The notes beneath the pieces were generated by a model. It had not been told where the DNA came from, ran no database searches, and worked only from the letters and a program-made list of their open reading frames with translations. Of a DNA stretch of 64,000 nt, positions 23,623 through 35,975 are shown piece after piece. The position numbers and the translations under genes are program-made. Where the stretch lies: assembly GCA_019454045.1 (NCBI GenBank), contig SKCR01023398.1, forward strand, positions 1 through 64,000, given 5' to 3'. Within the stretch, counting starts at the first letter, position 1, and each line of letters starts with the position of its first letter. Origin of the DNA: Zanthoxylum bungeanum. Its lineage: Eukaryota; Streptophyta; Magnoliopsida; Sapindales; Rutaceae.

Positions 23623-24935
23623 TTTCCTGTAGATTTTCAGCTAACCACGTATGACCTTCTTAAATCTCCTTTTATTGTTTAAGCCATTGGGGACAATGTC
23701 TCATTTAGGTTTGGGGGAGGAATTAGTTGATCAGTACCTTGTTTTTAGTTGTGTGTTTTTAATTTTAGGCCAAAATTTTTCGAAAAATACAAAAAATTTT
23801 AAAAATTTTAAAAAATTACAAATATATTTTGCGTTTTTGTGTTTTTATTTTGACTAAAAGGGTGAAATTGGTAAAAAGATAGCAGAGTAAGGAGTTTCCA
23901 CTCCTGAGACGTATCTAAAACCATTTTTGAAACAAATTAATTTTTCTTTATTTGATTTTGAATTATTTAATTTGTAAATTCTCCATAAAACAGACTAAAA
24001 TTGATCTTCATATGCTCAGTTGATAGGTATTATCAACATATATAGTAACATACAGACATGAGCTATAATTGAAAAGTTTGTAATATTCAGTGCTCTAGTT
24101 CAATTGGAGGAATCATCTCAAAAAGTAATGGAGTAAAAAAAAATCTGAGATCTGAGTTATTAAGTCTGTAAGGGTGTTTTAACACCTAGTGCCCTAAAAC
24201 CAACTGGTTTGGGAGTCACTGGCCCAAAGCTCGTTACATGGATCAAAGATGCTGCAAAAATATATATATCTGAAGTCTGAGTAATTAAGTCCGTAGGGGT
24301 GTCTTAACACCTGGTACCCTAAAGCCAATTGGTTTGGGAGCCACCGACCCAACACTCGTTACATAGATGGAAGATGTTGTATATAAAATAAAAAATAGAA
24401 AACAAATCAAAGAAAAAATCAGAAAAATCAGAAAAATTATTCAATTGCTACCAAAAGGTGTGAAATTTGATAGAACTTTAGGACAAAAATATTACTCTCT
24501 TATCAACTGCACTTATGACTGTTGTGGGCTAAAATGAGTTGATTAATATCTTGTTGGCTGTGTATATGAAGAAAAGTAAAAATAATCGGAGAATTTACTT
24601 ATTCTGTAATTTAGAAAGAAACAAAACAACTAGTAACTTGGAGTAGAAGTTTCACCTGATTAGTCACTAACTTCTTTATTCTCTTTTCGCTTGTCTTTTT
24701 GCTTTTGTGTGCATTAGTTTTACTACCTTTTTACTTTTGTAAAATGTTTGTGGGTATCATTGCTGTAAACCCTCACGAGACTACAACTCGTCCACTAGGG
24801 ACACCTAAGGGTTTAAAGGCTTGTTGCATATGCTAAATGCAACCGTGATCCATACGAAAGTGGCTTAGTTAAATTTTATTTTAAAGATGTTTATGTTATT
24901 TTATTCTGTGTTTTGCTCGAGGACTAGCAAAATGT

Positions 24936-24949
24936 TAGGTTTGGGGGTG
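24936..24949 (+). other. Polypurine tract before LTR 4
   Basis: TTAGGTTTGGGGGTG-type tract abutting the LTR start TGATGAGTGG. The same tract precedes LTR 2 (12893-12906) and, mutated to ggtttaagggtg, LTR 3 (18879-18892). Confidence 0.85.
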
Positions 24950-27082
24950 TGATGAGTGGTAAATCTATCACTATTTCCCACTCATTTAACCTTATATTTT
25001 GTATAGTTTCTTGAGTATTATGAATATTTTGATGTGCTTTGTGTTATTTTGTAGATAAATAAAGTTTCAGGACATTCTGGAGGTGATTTGGGCCAAAACT
25101 GTGAAAATTGGACGAAAAGGGCATTTTGGTAATTTCCCGCATCGCGACGCCAAAACCTTCAGCGTCGCGACGCCTAACATGCACCGAACAGTGCTAACAT
25201 GCGCCGGGTCCACAAATCAGAATCTGAGAAAAGTTTGACTTTGCTAACGTGCGCCGTGCCACGTGTCACCATCACAGCCGATCTGGTAAAATGCGCCGTG
25301 CCACGTGTCATCATCCTACGGTGCCGACAGTCATCATCGCCACGTGATCCACGTGTCACTCCATGTCATTGCCACATCATCAGCCACATCACCAGGTTGA
25401 CCAAGTCAAACTGCCACCTCACCGCCACGTCATCATTAGCCAATAAGGAAGTGCCACGTGTCACAATCCTATAGTGCCGACAGTCCCTTTCTCAAGTGTC
25501 GCCACATCACCGCCACGTCAGCGCCACGTCAGCATCAATTATTGGCTATTTAATCCTTATCTGACACGTGGCGGATAAAAATCTAGCCGACCAATCAGAA
25601 GTCACCACGTGTCACAATAATTGAGTCTCCAACAACCTCGCCACGTGTCATCTTATCATCTTATCCAGAATCTGCAACCGACGAACCAGAGCGTGCCACG
25701 TCAACAGAAGCTGGTGTAGCGACGCCAAAGGGCTCAGCGTCGCGATGCCAGATGCCTATCCGCGCCTATAAATTGAGCTCGAGATTTCAGTTTTAGATGC
25801 ACCACTCTCTCTCATCTCTTTGATGTAAAGAGATAGTTTCTCTTTCTAATTTCTTTTAGTTTTTAGTTTTTTTTTTTAGTTTTTAGTTTTGTAAATAATT
25901 TTAATTACGTTTTGTTAATATAGTAATTTACTTTTTTTACTTTTTACAGTTTTTACTATTCACCATGAGGAGGTAACTTCCCCATCTAGGGTGAAAGGTA
26001 ATTATTTTACTGTTACTATTTAGATTAATCTCCCTTAAAAATAATATATTCACTATTTAAAATATTTACTTAAAAACATACCGCCAGATTGGTCGGCTGG
26101 TAATTAATTTTAATCTGGTTTAAACCTGACTAATAAAGGATACCGCCAGATTGGTCGGTTGGTAATATTATCACAAGTTTATATATTATTTTATGGGAGA
26201 TATCTAAAATAGTAAATAGTAAAAGTAATTCATTTTACCTTAGCATTTTATTTTATTTTACTTTTCAGCTTTTACTTTATGTCTTTTACTTTTCAGCATT
26301 TTTACTTTATGTCTTTTACTTTTAAGTCTTTACTAGCCCTAGTTATGTGTTAGTTATCTGGGGTTGTGATGAATTCTAATATCACCGGTTTATAAGGGGT
26401 TATTTTATAGTTTGGGTAATTTAAAGGTTTACTTATTAAGTCTTAAGCTTAATGCTTCTTGTTGTCTGATCACCAATAAGATTGATGTGGTAAATCTAAA
26501 ATGAACTAGACATAGAGATTTTAGGTTTCAGCCTTAGACTTAATAGCCCACGATCTTCCTTGAGGATAGATAACCTTTTAATAGATTTCCTTACAGGATA
26601 GACATATACCTGTCGGGCGGGGGTAGCCATAATTGGAACTTAAACTTAATGAATCCAGATAATTTGGTTGACATAGACATATGGTTCAATTGGGTTAAAC
26701 TGGATATTTGCGTCTGACCATCGACAGAGGCTTTTGCATAATTTAGTGTTTCAGGTTAGTAAACTGATTTATTACACAAACATGAAATAACCACTTCATC
26801 TTTTAAATGATATTAGAATGATTCACAACCCTAGATCTTTGTGTCTTTTGTTATTTTCCTTAGTATTTTCTTTTGTCTTTTTATTTATTTATTTATTTCG
26901 CAAAACTACAATCAACCAAATCAATCAAACAATCATTCTCTTCACCCTCAATTAGATATTTGTAAATAATAGATTCAAAAATTAATAACAACAGTAGGAA
27001 TTAAGTCCTCGTGGGATCGATATTTTTATACTACTTGAACGATATGTGCGCTTGCGTTATACGTGTGTGTTTACGCCGGTCA
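24950..27082 (+). repeat. LTR 4 of the multimer (terminal 3' LTR)
   Basis: TGATGAGTGG to CGCCGGTCA, followed at once by the GGTAC site duplication. TATAAAT at 25767-25773. Eight CACGTG cores can be counted between 25258 and 25660. Confidence 0.94.
25255..25700 (+). promoter_or_regulatory. G-box/ABRE-rich U3 module in LTR 4
   Basis: There are eight CACGTG cores and four GCCACGTCA words. GTTGACCAAGTCAAA (two overlapping W-box-like cores) lies near 25395. This is the best preserved of the four modules. Confidence 0.75.
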
Positions 27083-27296
27083 GGTACGGGAACAGCTTCT
27101 CTCTGGATAGACCCTGCGAAATCCCATTTGTAGTATGACTATATGTCTATGGGAATCCGCATCAGGGTAGGTGTATTTGGTCTTAACCTGAGACTTGCAT
27201 CGCTAATACTTGCGACAATCAATACGCTTTGGTTTTGGTCGTCCGGGACTTTAAAAGGTTCTGTGTACAGCTCTTCTGGGTTTATTGAGAATTGTA
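27083..27296 (+). repeat. Right part of the LTR interrupted by the multimer
   Basis: Starts with the second GGTAC and continues the LTR of 6530-6888, matching 3795-4010 on the minus strand. Homology stops at about 27296, where Tat LTR sequence begins. The piece is therefore truncated. Confidence 0.7.
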
Positions 27297-29222
27297 GTTC
27301 TAGATAACAGATCCTGGGCGACGCTGTTCTAGGATCGCGGCCTAGTTGGGAATTACGAAATAACATGGAGTCGCCACCCGGTGTGAACCGGGACAAAGAT
27401 TTAAGGCCGCACTCACCCCTCGCAAGGGAAGACCTCAAACCGTTGGGTTCAGACTGGTCCATTACTTATGTTACTTGTGATGATATAATTTGTGCAATGA
27501 ACTAACCAAGTCTACTCAATAATCATGCTCAAGGGTACTTAGATCTAACATGCATTCATCCAAATAACTCCACGCAATGTAACACAACGAGCATATTGAA
27601 CCATTAAATCAACATGTATAAATCATTATCCAAACACATCATAAACTAAACATGCATAAGGAACAACCAAAATATGCTTTAACAAATAAATAACAAACTA
27701 AATTAAACCATGCTTAAATAATAAATTAACGGCCTAGAACTATGACATGCTCAAATAAAAATTTGGATGAGACGAGATACGTGCATCTTAAGTGGTACGT
27801 GGCGTTGTATCCCGAGTGCAGACCGCAATACCATCCATTCGGAATCGGCTACGGAATTTACGTCCGGGTTTCCATCCGATATACCACAAAATGGAACACA
27901 CATCCCGCTCATCCAACAATCACATCATGCCTCAAACGACTCTCATGCGATAATATTCAAATTAAATAAAATAAACGAAAGATAATGAATAAAAGGGTGC
28001 CCTCAGGTCTAACCTCTTTTGTCGTCTAAGAAAGGGCGTTACACGTCCGTTGGAAGGGAGATTGATCCGATGCTTTTCCGATTTGTCTACTCAACATTTT
28101 CCCTAGTTGTTTTGATGCTTGGGCTGCTGTTTTAAGTCCGTTTCGCTGTTGTTTCGCTGCACCGTTTCAGGTCACTGTTTTGGTTGTTTAGTGGACTGTT
28201 TCGAGTGATTTTGAAGGCTAATGGGGCTGCGGTTTTGAGGGGTTTTTTGGGGGTGTTTATGCAGTTTTTTAGTACAGTTTTGGGGTTATTTTAGGACTGT
28301 TTTATAGGCTCAACTCACTGCCAAACTGATCAGAACAGTGAGCTAAGTTGCGGCAGTTCAAGGTGCAGTGAGGGGTGTTTGAGACTGGTTTGGGCGTTGA
28401 ATGAGGCTGTGATTGGAGGGGCTTTTGTGCGACTTGAGGGGCTGTGAAAGGTGTTATCGGTGGTGTGGTTTTTGGGGCTGTGAATGGTGGCTAAGATGCG
28501 GCAATGGAGGCTAGAATTTAAGGCTTGGGCGTGAAGGGTATTGATGAAGGGGTAAGATGCGACAATGGAGGGAAATTGATCTTAAAGGTGCGGCAATGAG
28601 AGGCTTCAATGGGATGCTTGGGCGTGCAATGGAGGCTTAAGAGAGTGCTTTAGGCGTGTGAGAGAGGTATGTGAGCTAGGGTTTGAATGGGTGGTGAGGG
28701 CCTCTTTTTATAGGCAAAGGAGAGGAGACTTTCCTTATCCGACTAGGAATAGGATTTCTATTGATAGTGACATTTATTCTAATTGGTATCTCATAAGGAA
28801 TAGATCTCCTAATTTAGGATTGTGATTGGATTTGATTAGGAAAGGGATTGATTTGATTTCTTCTAATTAGGAAAGGATTTGTCTTGATTTAGCATGTGAT
28901 AAATGTACTTTTGCCTAATTAGAGGGGATATGGGCGTAAATGGGGCTCCATGGGCGTGTGGGTTTGGTTCTTAGTAGGCTTGGGTATTTTGTGTTTGGTT
29001 TGGGTTTGGTAAGTGGTCTAGGGTTTTGGGCCTAAGGTAAGCTTTGAAACGGAAGTCCAACAAACAACCGGAGCCAAACAACGAGGTTAAATCTAACAAA
29101 AATTCCATTTTCCAACTTTACCCTTCCAACGTCCGTTTTCCGCGACTTTCATGACTAAAGAGTTAGTTGCCTCCATACGAGACTCATCATTGGGCTAATG
29201 TGTAAAAAATACAAAGCCTACA
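27297..29222 (-). repeat. 3' LTR (truncated) of the Tat-lineage Gypsy element
   Basis: On the minus strand the LTR begins TGTAGGCTTTG at 29222, immediately after the polypurine tract 29223-29236. It matches 47000-47726 almost base for base over 27305-28030. Its 3' end is missing because it is joined at 27297 to another LTR. The stretch 28030-29222 contains no gene. It is G/T-rich and then AT-rich non-coding sequence. Confidence 0.8.
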
Positions 29223-29236
29223 GTCGCCCCCAGTTT
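29223..29236 (-). other. Polypurine tract of the Tat-lineage element
   Basis: The minus strand reads AAACTGGGGGCGAC directly before the LTR start TGTAGG. This is a classic PPT position. Confidence 0.8.
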
Positions 29237-29433
29237 GATGGGACTTATGCAGTGTGTGACAATGACAATCCTATCAAAGTACATGCAATGCATTTTTACT
29301 TACCTGACTCGCCAGCTGCCACCTGGTCTGCCCGTTGCTTCGAACTGAGTTGATTTTGCGATAGGCACCTCGACCCTGGGACGCATCCCGGAACTGCTAA
29401 TGACAACGGGGGCACCTCGACCTCCGAACTGAT

Positions 29434-30260
29434 GATGTAGTGGGCACCTCGACCCTGGGCACGCATCTCGACCCGGAATTACAGCCGACAACGGGGGCAC
29501 CTCGACCCTGGGCACGCATCTCGACCCAATACCGCTGACAATAGGGGCCTCGCCCTGAATATGATGATGTAGTGGGCACCTCAACCCTGGGCACGCATCT
29601 CGACCCGGAACTACAACCGACAATGGGGGCCCCTCGACCCTGGGCACGCATCTCGACCCAATACCGCTGACAATTGGGACCTCGCCCTGAATATGATGAT
29701 GTAGTGGGCACCTCGACCCTGGGCACGCATATCGACCCAATACCGCTGACAATAGGGACCTCGCCCTGAATATGATGATGTAGTGGGCACCTCGACCCTG
29801 GGCACGCATCTCGACCCAATACCGCTGACAATAGGGACCTCGCCCTGAATATGATGATGTAGTGGGCACCTCGACCCTGGGCACGCATCTCGACCCGGAA
29901 CTACAACCGATAACGGGTGCACCTCGACCCTGGGCACGCATCTCGACCCAATACCGCTGACAATATGGACCTCGCCCTGAATATGATGATGTAGTGGGCA
30001 CCTCGACCCTGGGCACGCATCTCGACCCGGAACTACAACCGACAACGGGGGCATCTCGACCCTGGGCACGCATCTCGACCCAATACCGCTGACAATAGGG
30101 ACCTCGCCCTCGAACTGATAATGATGTAGTGGGCTTCGCCCCCAGACTGATACTGATGTGGGCCTCGCCCCCCAGACTGATGCTGATTATGGGCCTCGCC
30201 CTCAAAGTGATGTGGGCCTCGCCCTCAGACTGATGTGGGTCTCGCCCTCTATCTAATACC
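29434..30260 (-). repeat. Hierarchical minisatellite in the 3' region of the Tat element (79- and 132-bp units)
   Basis: The word gatgtag recurs at 29434, 29566, 29698, 29777, 29856, 29988 and 30123, so spacings are 132, 132, 79, 79, 132 and 135 bp. The 132-bp unit is the 79-bp unit plus a 53-bp insert (containing gacccggaactacaaccgac). The array decays into shorter gggcctcgccc(t)ca units up to 30260. Tandem repeats between integrase and the 3' LTR are a known habit of Tat/Ogre/Retand elements. The long ORF through it (29300-30376, minus) is a by-product of repetition. Confidence 0.9.
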
Positions 30261-30605
30261 GCTGTGGGCCTCGCCCTCAGACTGATACTGACGTTTATAT
30301 TTCCAACTATTGTATTGCTTCTCCTCGAGATAGCCTTGGTAGCTAAACATATTTTCGTCCTCAACGAATGCTTCATGTCAAAACCCGAGAACCTTCGAAG
30401 TACTCGATATACTCAAACCCGATCATCTGAACAGGTGATCTAAACTAGACTCCTAGTGAGTGTGTGCAAAGGTTCTATTGCAGCTTATTCCTTAAGCAAG
30501 CCAACTTGATGATTTCGCTTCGGAGAATCGGACCGATGGGTCTAACCAACCTGGATGTCTAGGTCACATTCTGTGATTACTTCAGCATACTCAACATGAT
30601 ATGGT

Positions 30606-30703
30606 CTTCTTTATTTTTCTTTCGTCTCTTTCTTTTCATTCTTTTTCTTTCTCTTTTCCCTTTTCTTTTCTTTCTTTCTTTTTTTTTTCTTTTTTTTCTT
30701 TTG
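30606..30703 (-). repeat. Polypyrimidine (polypurine on the minus strand) tract
   Basis: About 100 bp composed almost only of C and T (tttcttttctttctttctt type). It lies in the 3' untranslated part of the Tat element. The remainder of 30260-31584 shows no coding domain; a TTTT(CACT)n tract is at 31118-31148. Confidence 0.8.
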
Positions 30704-31584
30704 ACTCGCCTACCCTTTAAGGTAGCATTTCTCCTCATGGTGGTCCTAATACTTGCCCATGGGTAGCTTCACGCTTATCGGTTATAGGCGGTCCTTTTTT
30801 CTTTTCTTATCATCGCAGAGACTGTCTTTCTTTATTTCCAACCATATCATGTATCGTAGCGTACGTAAACCATGGTGGACATCCAAGCAAACGGTCATTC
30901 ATCGATCCACCATCTCTTCAGCTAGTCATCTCATCAACCGCTCGGGCTTCTACTGTTGAGATACCTTTTTATCAAGTGCTTCATGAGTCTAGCCAAGATC
31001 AATCCATTCAGAATATCGGATAAGAGCACGTCTCGCACTTCTCGTTTCTAAGGCTTCTCCCTACAGCACACAATGTCATCACCGGACATATGTTTAACCA
31101 TCAAAAACTCCTCTCTCACTTTTTTTTTTCACTCACTCACTCACTCTAAGGAATTCTTCCTCTCTACTGCTGACCATGTGGGCTTCGCCCCTGGGATCCA
31201 GACCGAAATTCAAACTTAAAATGGGCCTCAACCCTCATATCACCATCTGAATCTTAACACCGATATGGACCTCAGCCCTAGGATTTCTACCCAAATTCAA
31301 TACAGTGCTTTCTCTGTTTCTGATTGGCTTGTCTTTGCCGCTTTCTCTTTTCTTCTTCGATACCTATGAATATAAAACAAAAACACAAAACACGCAAAAA
31401 AAAAGGAATGCAATAATGGGTTATATGTGTGCATGCATGCATGAGTTCTCCTTATCCCGTTGGGTTAGGTCTTCTGCGGGTGACTATTCAGTCTTCTATC
31501 CCTCAGGTAAAATACAATTCAATCTGTCAACATTGATCGGCCTCGTGAATCATTCCCGTTTCCAAAGTCTGACAGTCTCACTGC

Positions 31585-32187
31585 TCAATTTTCCATTAAA
31601 ACCTTCTGAACAATGTATGGTCCTTCCCAATTTTGGTCCTGAACTTCCCTTTTGGTTTTGTCATCGACGGCTTCGACTGCTGTAAAGTACCAGATCACCT
31701 TTCTGATCTGGTAGGACGCACCTTCTATTAAATGCTCGGGCAACCTCTTCTGATATATCTGCAAAGGTGAATGCAAGGACTTATCCTCTTACTCTCCATC
31801 AATGCTAACTGCTCAAAAACCTATGCGAGGTCCATTCTTGTTCAGGTAACTCTACTTCTCTAATACCCGCATGGACTGGTATTCAACTTCCAACCGCAAT
31901 ACCGTGCCATTTCCATAAACCAAGAGTAAAGGCGTACTCATGTGTTGTCATTACAGAATTCTGTACCCCCAGCACAGGGCATATTGGTAGCTTATCAGGC
32001 CCACATCTTTGTAATTCTCGCTGTAATCTTCGCCAGAACCGTCTTTTTATCGTTTGTTGGCTGCCTCAACCGCCCATTAGCTGCGGCCTGTATGGTGAAG
32101 ACTTAGGGTGACCTATCTCATGCCTCCTGTAACATTGCGCTGGCTCTAGCGCCCTGAAACTGGAACTTCATGGTCCCGGGAACCAGG
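31585..32187 (-). pseudogene. Integrase C-terminal half of the Tat-lineage Gypsy element
   Basis: Read from 32187 downward in changing frames, the sequence encodes SSPYRPQ followed by a degraded NGAVEAANKT-like segment (stop in place of the residue after GG). It ends in the open segment 31585-31776 with VIWYFTAVEAVDDKTKREVQDQNWEGPYIV, cut here to its recognisable core DQNWEGPYIV. This is the C-terminal DNA-binding part of a Gypsy integrase. It continues the integrase N-terminal half at 44388-44760. The 12.2-kb Athila-like element sits between the halves. Several stops and frameshifts are present, so the gene is dead. Confidence 0.8.
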
Positions 32188-34264
32188 TGACCGGCGTAAA
32201 CACACACACGTATAACGCAAGCGCACGTATCGTTCAGTAGTATAAATAAAAATCTCGATCCCACGAGGACTTAAAACCTTTTTGTTATTAATTTATGGGG
32301 CCAACTGATTACCAGTATCTAACAGGTTGTTTGATTGATGATTTGAAATGACGATGATTCTAAATTAAAACAAGTAAATAAAATTGCTTAAAAGTAGGTT
32401 GAGAAAAACCAAATTTATAAAAACTATCCAGGGTTGTGATTAATTCCAATATTATTTAGAAGATGAAGTGGTTATCTTAAAGTTGGGTAATATATTGATT
32501 TATTAACCTGGAACACTAATTTATGTAAAAGCCTCTTCCGATGGTCAATTTCAAATACCTAGTATAATCCAATTGAACCATATGTCTATGTCAACCAAAT
32601 TACCTAGATTCATTAAGATTAAGTTCCAATTATGGCTACCCCCGCCCGACAGGTATATTCCTATCCTGTAAGGAAATCTATTAAAAGGGTTATCTATCCT
32701 CAAGGAAGATCGTGGGTTATTGAGTCTAAGGTCTTAAACTTAAAATCCCTATGTCTAGTTCATTTTAAGTTTACCTAATCAATTTTATTAATGGCCAGTT
32801 AATAAAAAGCATTAAGATTAAGACTCAATAAATAAATCTTTAAATTACCCAACCTATAATCTAACCCCTTATAAACCGGTTATATTGAAATTCATCACAA
32901 CCCTAGATACTAACTTAGTTACAATACATAGCTATGGCTAATGAAAACTTAAAAGACATAAAATAAAAATGCTAAAAAGTAACTGCGAGAAAGTAAAAGC
33001 GGGAAAGTAAATGAAAATAAACTGCCAAGATAAAAGGAATTACTTTTACTAATTACTAACTTAGATATCTCCCTTAGTATAACATAATCACTTGTGAGAT
33101 TAAAACCAACCGACCATATAGGCGGTATCCTGATTAAGTCAAGTTAAGTCCGACCAGCCATAAAGGCGGTAAAATTTGTCCATGAACTTGCCATGTAGGC
33201 GATAAAGAAATAACCAGCCATAAAGGCGGAACCAAATTAAATTACCAACCGACCAATCTGGCGGTATCCTTGCTTAGTCAGGTTTAACAGTTTAAATTAA
33301 ATAGCCCACCGACCAATATAGCGGTATTCCTTTTTAAGTCAAATTTTAGAATAGTGAATATGTTGTGTCTAAGGGAGATTAATCTAAGATAGTAACAGTA
33401 AAAGAATTACCTTTCACCTCGGCAGAGGGAAGTTACCTCCTCATGGTTGAAAAATAAAACTGAAAAAGTAAAGAAAGGAAAGTGTTATGCGTAAAAGTAA
33501 ATTACGGAAAGTAAAACTGAAAAGTAAAGAAAAGAAAGTGCGAAAGTGAAAATTAATTACTGAAAACTAAAATAAACAAACTAGATACAATCTTTTTATT
33601 TTTTCATTAAGGATTTCAAAGAAGAAAGTATGAATTTTACAAATGAAATGGCTTGGTATTTATAGGCAAAATTTTGCCACCATCAAATCATCAATCAATT
33701 TCTCCACTAATTACTCCACCAAATCCATAATTGCTCCAATAATTTCTTATCTTGTTTGGTGTGTTGTTTGATAATTTTTTATTAATTTTAATTAATTAAT
33801 ATTTTGCTTTGAAAATGATTGATAATGACTTTTAATAATTACACTCCACACACTTCTGGATGGTTCATCAATTTCGGTCATGAAATCTTCAGAATTCGAA
33901 ATATTTTTCTCTTTCAAAAGTTGTAGATCTTTGAGTCTTCTTTAATCTGGCACTTGAATCAGCTCAATCCGATATCTGAGTAAAAAGTTATGCCCAACAT
34001 ACGACAGATGTGCAAAACTGGAATTTCCAAAACTGCACTTCGTCAAAAACGCCCTTTCAAATTTCCAATCTCCAAAATTAATATATCAAGTCCAATAATT
34101 GCCCTTATTTGATCCACATTTCGTCCTAAATGATTTCATTGAGTCCCGATATTATTTTATCTGCAAAATAAACTAAAACACATCAAACATTCATCAAACC
34201 CGAGAAACTAAACAAAATATTAAGTAAAAGGGGCGGTAAATATTGATATATTTTCCGCTCATCA
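32188..34264 (-). repeat. 3' LTR of the Athila-like element
   Basis: Plus-strand ends are TGACCGGCG and CGCTCATCA. It is nearly identical to 42310-44387; the differences I see are mostly one-base indels (for example gattgatgattt against gattgattgattt). The U3 lacks the CACGTG block of the multimer LTRs, while R/U5 is clearly homologous to them (for example gccagattggtcggttggtaa, and tgaactagacatagggatttta). Confidence 0.95.
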
Positions 34265-34280
34265 CACCCCCAAACCTAAC
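34265..34280 (-). other. Polypurine tract of the Athila-like element
   Basis: Minus strand GTTAGGTTTGGGGGTG, abutting the LTR start TGATGAGCGG. Identical to the tract before LTR 4 of the multimer. Confidence 0.88.
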
Positions 34281-35311
34281 ATTTTGCTAGTCCTCGAGCA
34301 AAACAACAAAATAAAATTAAAATTAAACTAAGCCACTTTCGTAGGGATCACGGTTGCATTTAGCGTATGCAACAAGCCTTTAAACCCCTAGGTGTCCCTA
34401 GTGGACGAGTTGTAGTCTCGTGAGGGTTTACAGCAATGATACCCACAAACATTTTACAAAAGTAAAAAGGCAGTAAAACTAATGCACACAAAAGCAAAAA
34501 GACAAGAGAAAAGAGAATAAAGAAGATAGTAACTAATCAGGTGAAACTTCTACTACACAAGTTTCTAGTTGTTTTTTTTCTTTCTAAATTACTAAATAAG
34601 TAAATTCTCCGATTATTTTTACCATTCTTCATATACACAGCCAACATAATATTAAACAACTCATTTTTGCCCACAACAGTCATAAGTGCAGTTGATAAGA
34701 GAGTAATATTTTTGTCCTAAAGTTCTATCAGATTTCACACCTTTTTGTAGCAATGGAAATAATTTTTCTGATTTTTCTTTTTTTTTTTTTTTTTTTACTT
34801 CCATCACTATTGATAGAGCTTTACTCCAATTAAACTAGAGCAAGGAATATTACAACTTTCAATGACGCTCATGTCTGTAGGTTTCCCATGTAAGTTTCAT
34901 AAATACCGTGTCCAACTGAACATAAGAAGATTCATGTTTAGTCGTATTATGGAGAAATTCCACAAATTAATAATTCAAAATGAAATAAACAAAAATAAAC
35001 TTGTTTCGAAATAAATGGTTTGAAATACGTCTCAAGAGTGGAAACTCCTTACTCGGCTATTTCTTACCAATTTCACCTTTTTAGTTAAAATAAAAACACA
35101 AAAATGCAAAATATTTTTGTAATTTTTGAAAAATTTTCAATTTTTTTGTATTTTTTCGAAAAATTTTGGACTAAAAATAAAAACACAATACAAACAAGTA
35201 CTATTAACTATACCTCACCCCAAACCTAAATGAGACATTGTCCCCAATGTCTTAAACAGTGAAAGAAGAGTTTAGAAATAATACCTGGTTAGCTGAAATT
35301 CTACAGGAAAA

Positions 35312-35975
35312 TTAAAGGTTAAGATCCAGATTTATTCGTCGCTTCTTACCACGATCGTCCTCAGACCATTTTATTTTTGAAATGATAGGGTCAACTTTCG
35401 GTTCATAGGCTATAAGTTGGTCTATTAGATCCGGAGCAGTTCTGGCAGTAAAGAGGAGTTCTTTCATAGGTTTTGACACGAACCCATTTCTCCGAGCATC
35501 ATCAAGAAACACACAAAGAAAATCATAAAATCCATCAACGTTGAGTAGTCCAAGCGGTTTCTGGTGTATGTTCAGGTTCGCCCAAGATAGTACTATAAAA
35601 ATTTCCTCCAATGTGCCCAAGCCACCTGGCAAAGCAATAAAAGCATCAGAACGGTTAATCATTTCTACCAGTCGTTCAGACATACCTGGCACGATCAGTT
35701 CCTCTCCGTTTGATGAACCAATAAGATTTGCCTCTGCCAAGGTTTTGGGATGATTCCCAAAACATGACTGCCTCCTTCCTGTACAGCCTTTGAAACGATC
35801 CCCATAAGTCCAAGATTCCTCCGCCATATATTAAGTGCATATTCCTTGCTGCTGCTAAGACTCGACCCAATTCCTGTGCTGCTTCTATGTATTGTGGTTT
35901 AGTACCAACAGTACTACCGCAAAACACGCAATGTTTTCAAATGTTTTCAACTCGTCTTCTTGAAGTGGCTTCCAT
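35312..35975 (-). pseudogene. LOG: LOG-like phosphoribohydrolase in the Athila-like element (broken)
   Basis: This is homologous over its full length to the intact copy at 22969-23622. Start ATG at 35975. An insertion repeating gaaaacatt creates an in-frame stop about 12 codons in. One alanine codon is added before [10 protein letters not shown], and a one-base deletion at the end of YGGG (near 35817) shifts the frame. From there the segment 35312-35800 is open and keeps R of [17 protein letters not shown] and a C-terminus ending LDLNL. Position is the same as in the multimer: after the accessory ORF, before the PPT. The protein-level similarity of this part to copy 3 is much higher than that of neighbouring non-coding sequence, which suggests past selection. 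Confidence 0.92.

Larger units (their letters stand above)
6889..27082 (+). mobile_element. Head-to-tail multimer of a non-autonomous Athila-like LTR retrotransposon (4 LTRs, 3 internal regions)
   Basis: Four LTRs of about 2.1 kb (6889-9016, 12907-15006, 18893-21031, 24950-27082) alternate with three internal regions of 3.9 kb. The period is about 6.0 kb (6018, 5986, 6057). Each internal region starts with a PBS TGGCGCCGTTGCCGGGGA-type site and ends with a GTTAGGTTTGGGGGTG-type polypurine tract. Inside, in order, come a gag-tail remnant with a zinc knuckle, an acidic ORF, a remnant of the 3' accessory ORF, and a LONELY GUY (LOG) coding sequence. No RT, RNase H or integrase is present, so mobilisation must be in trans. 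The element at 32188-44387 shares PBS, PPT, LTR ends and the same downstream genes, and is the obvious partner lineage. The copies have drifted apart through many small indels. Confidence 0.95.

Noticed and set aside
3795..27296. The inverted LTR pair as a source of hairpin RNA
   Set aside because: Arms are only about 75-80% alike by eye, now separated by more than 20 kb, and look like two independent insertions of related LTRs.
29434..30260. CRISPR-like repeat array
   Set aside because: Units are directly adjacent without unique spacers, the genome is a plant, and no cas-like genes are present.
29300..30376. 358-codon minus-strand ORF with repeated GSRCVPRVEVP units
   Set aside because: It lies in a minisatellite, all three frames are open, and it has no protein domain. 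It is an artefact of tandem repetition downstream of integrase.
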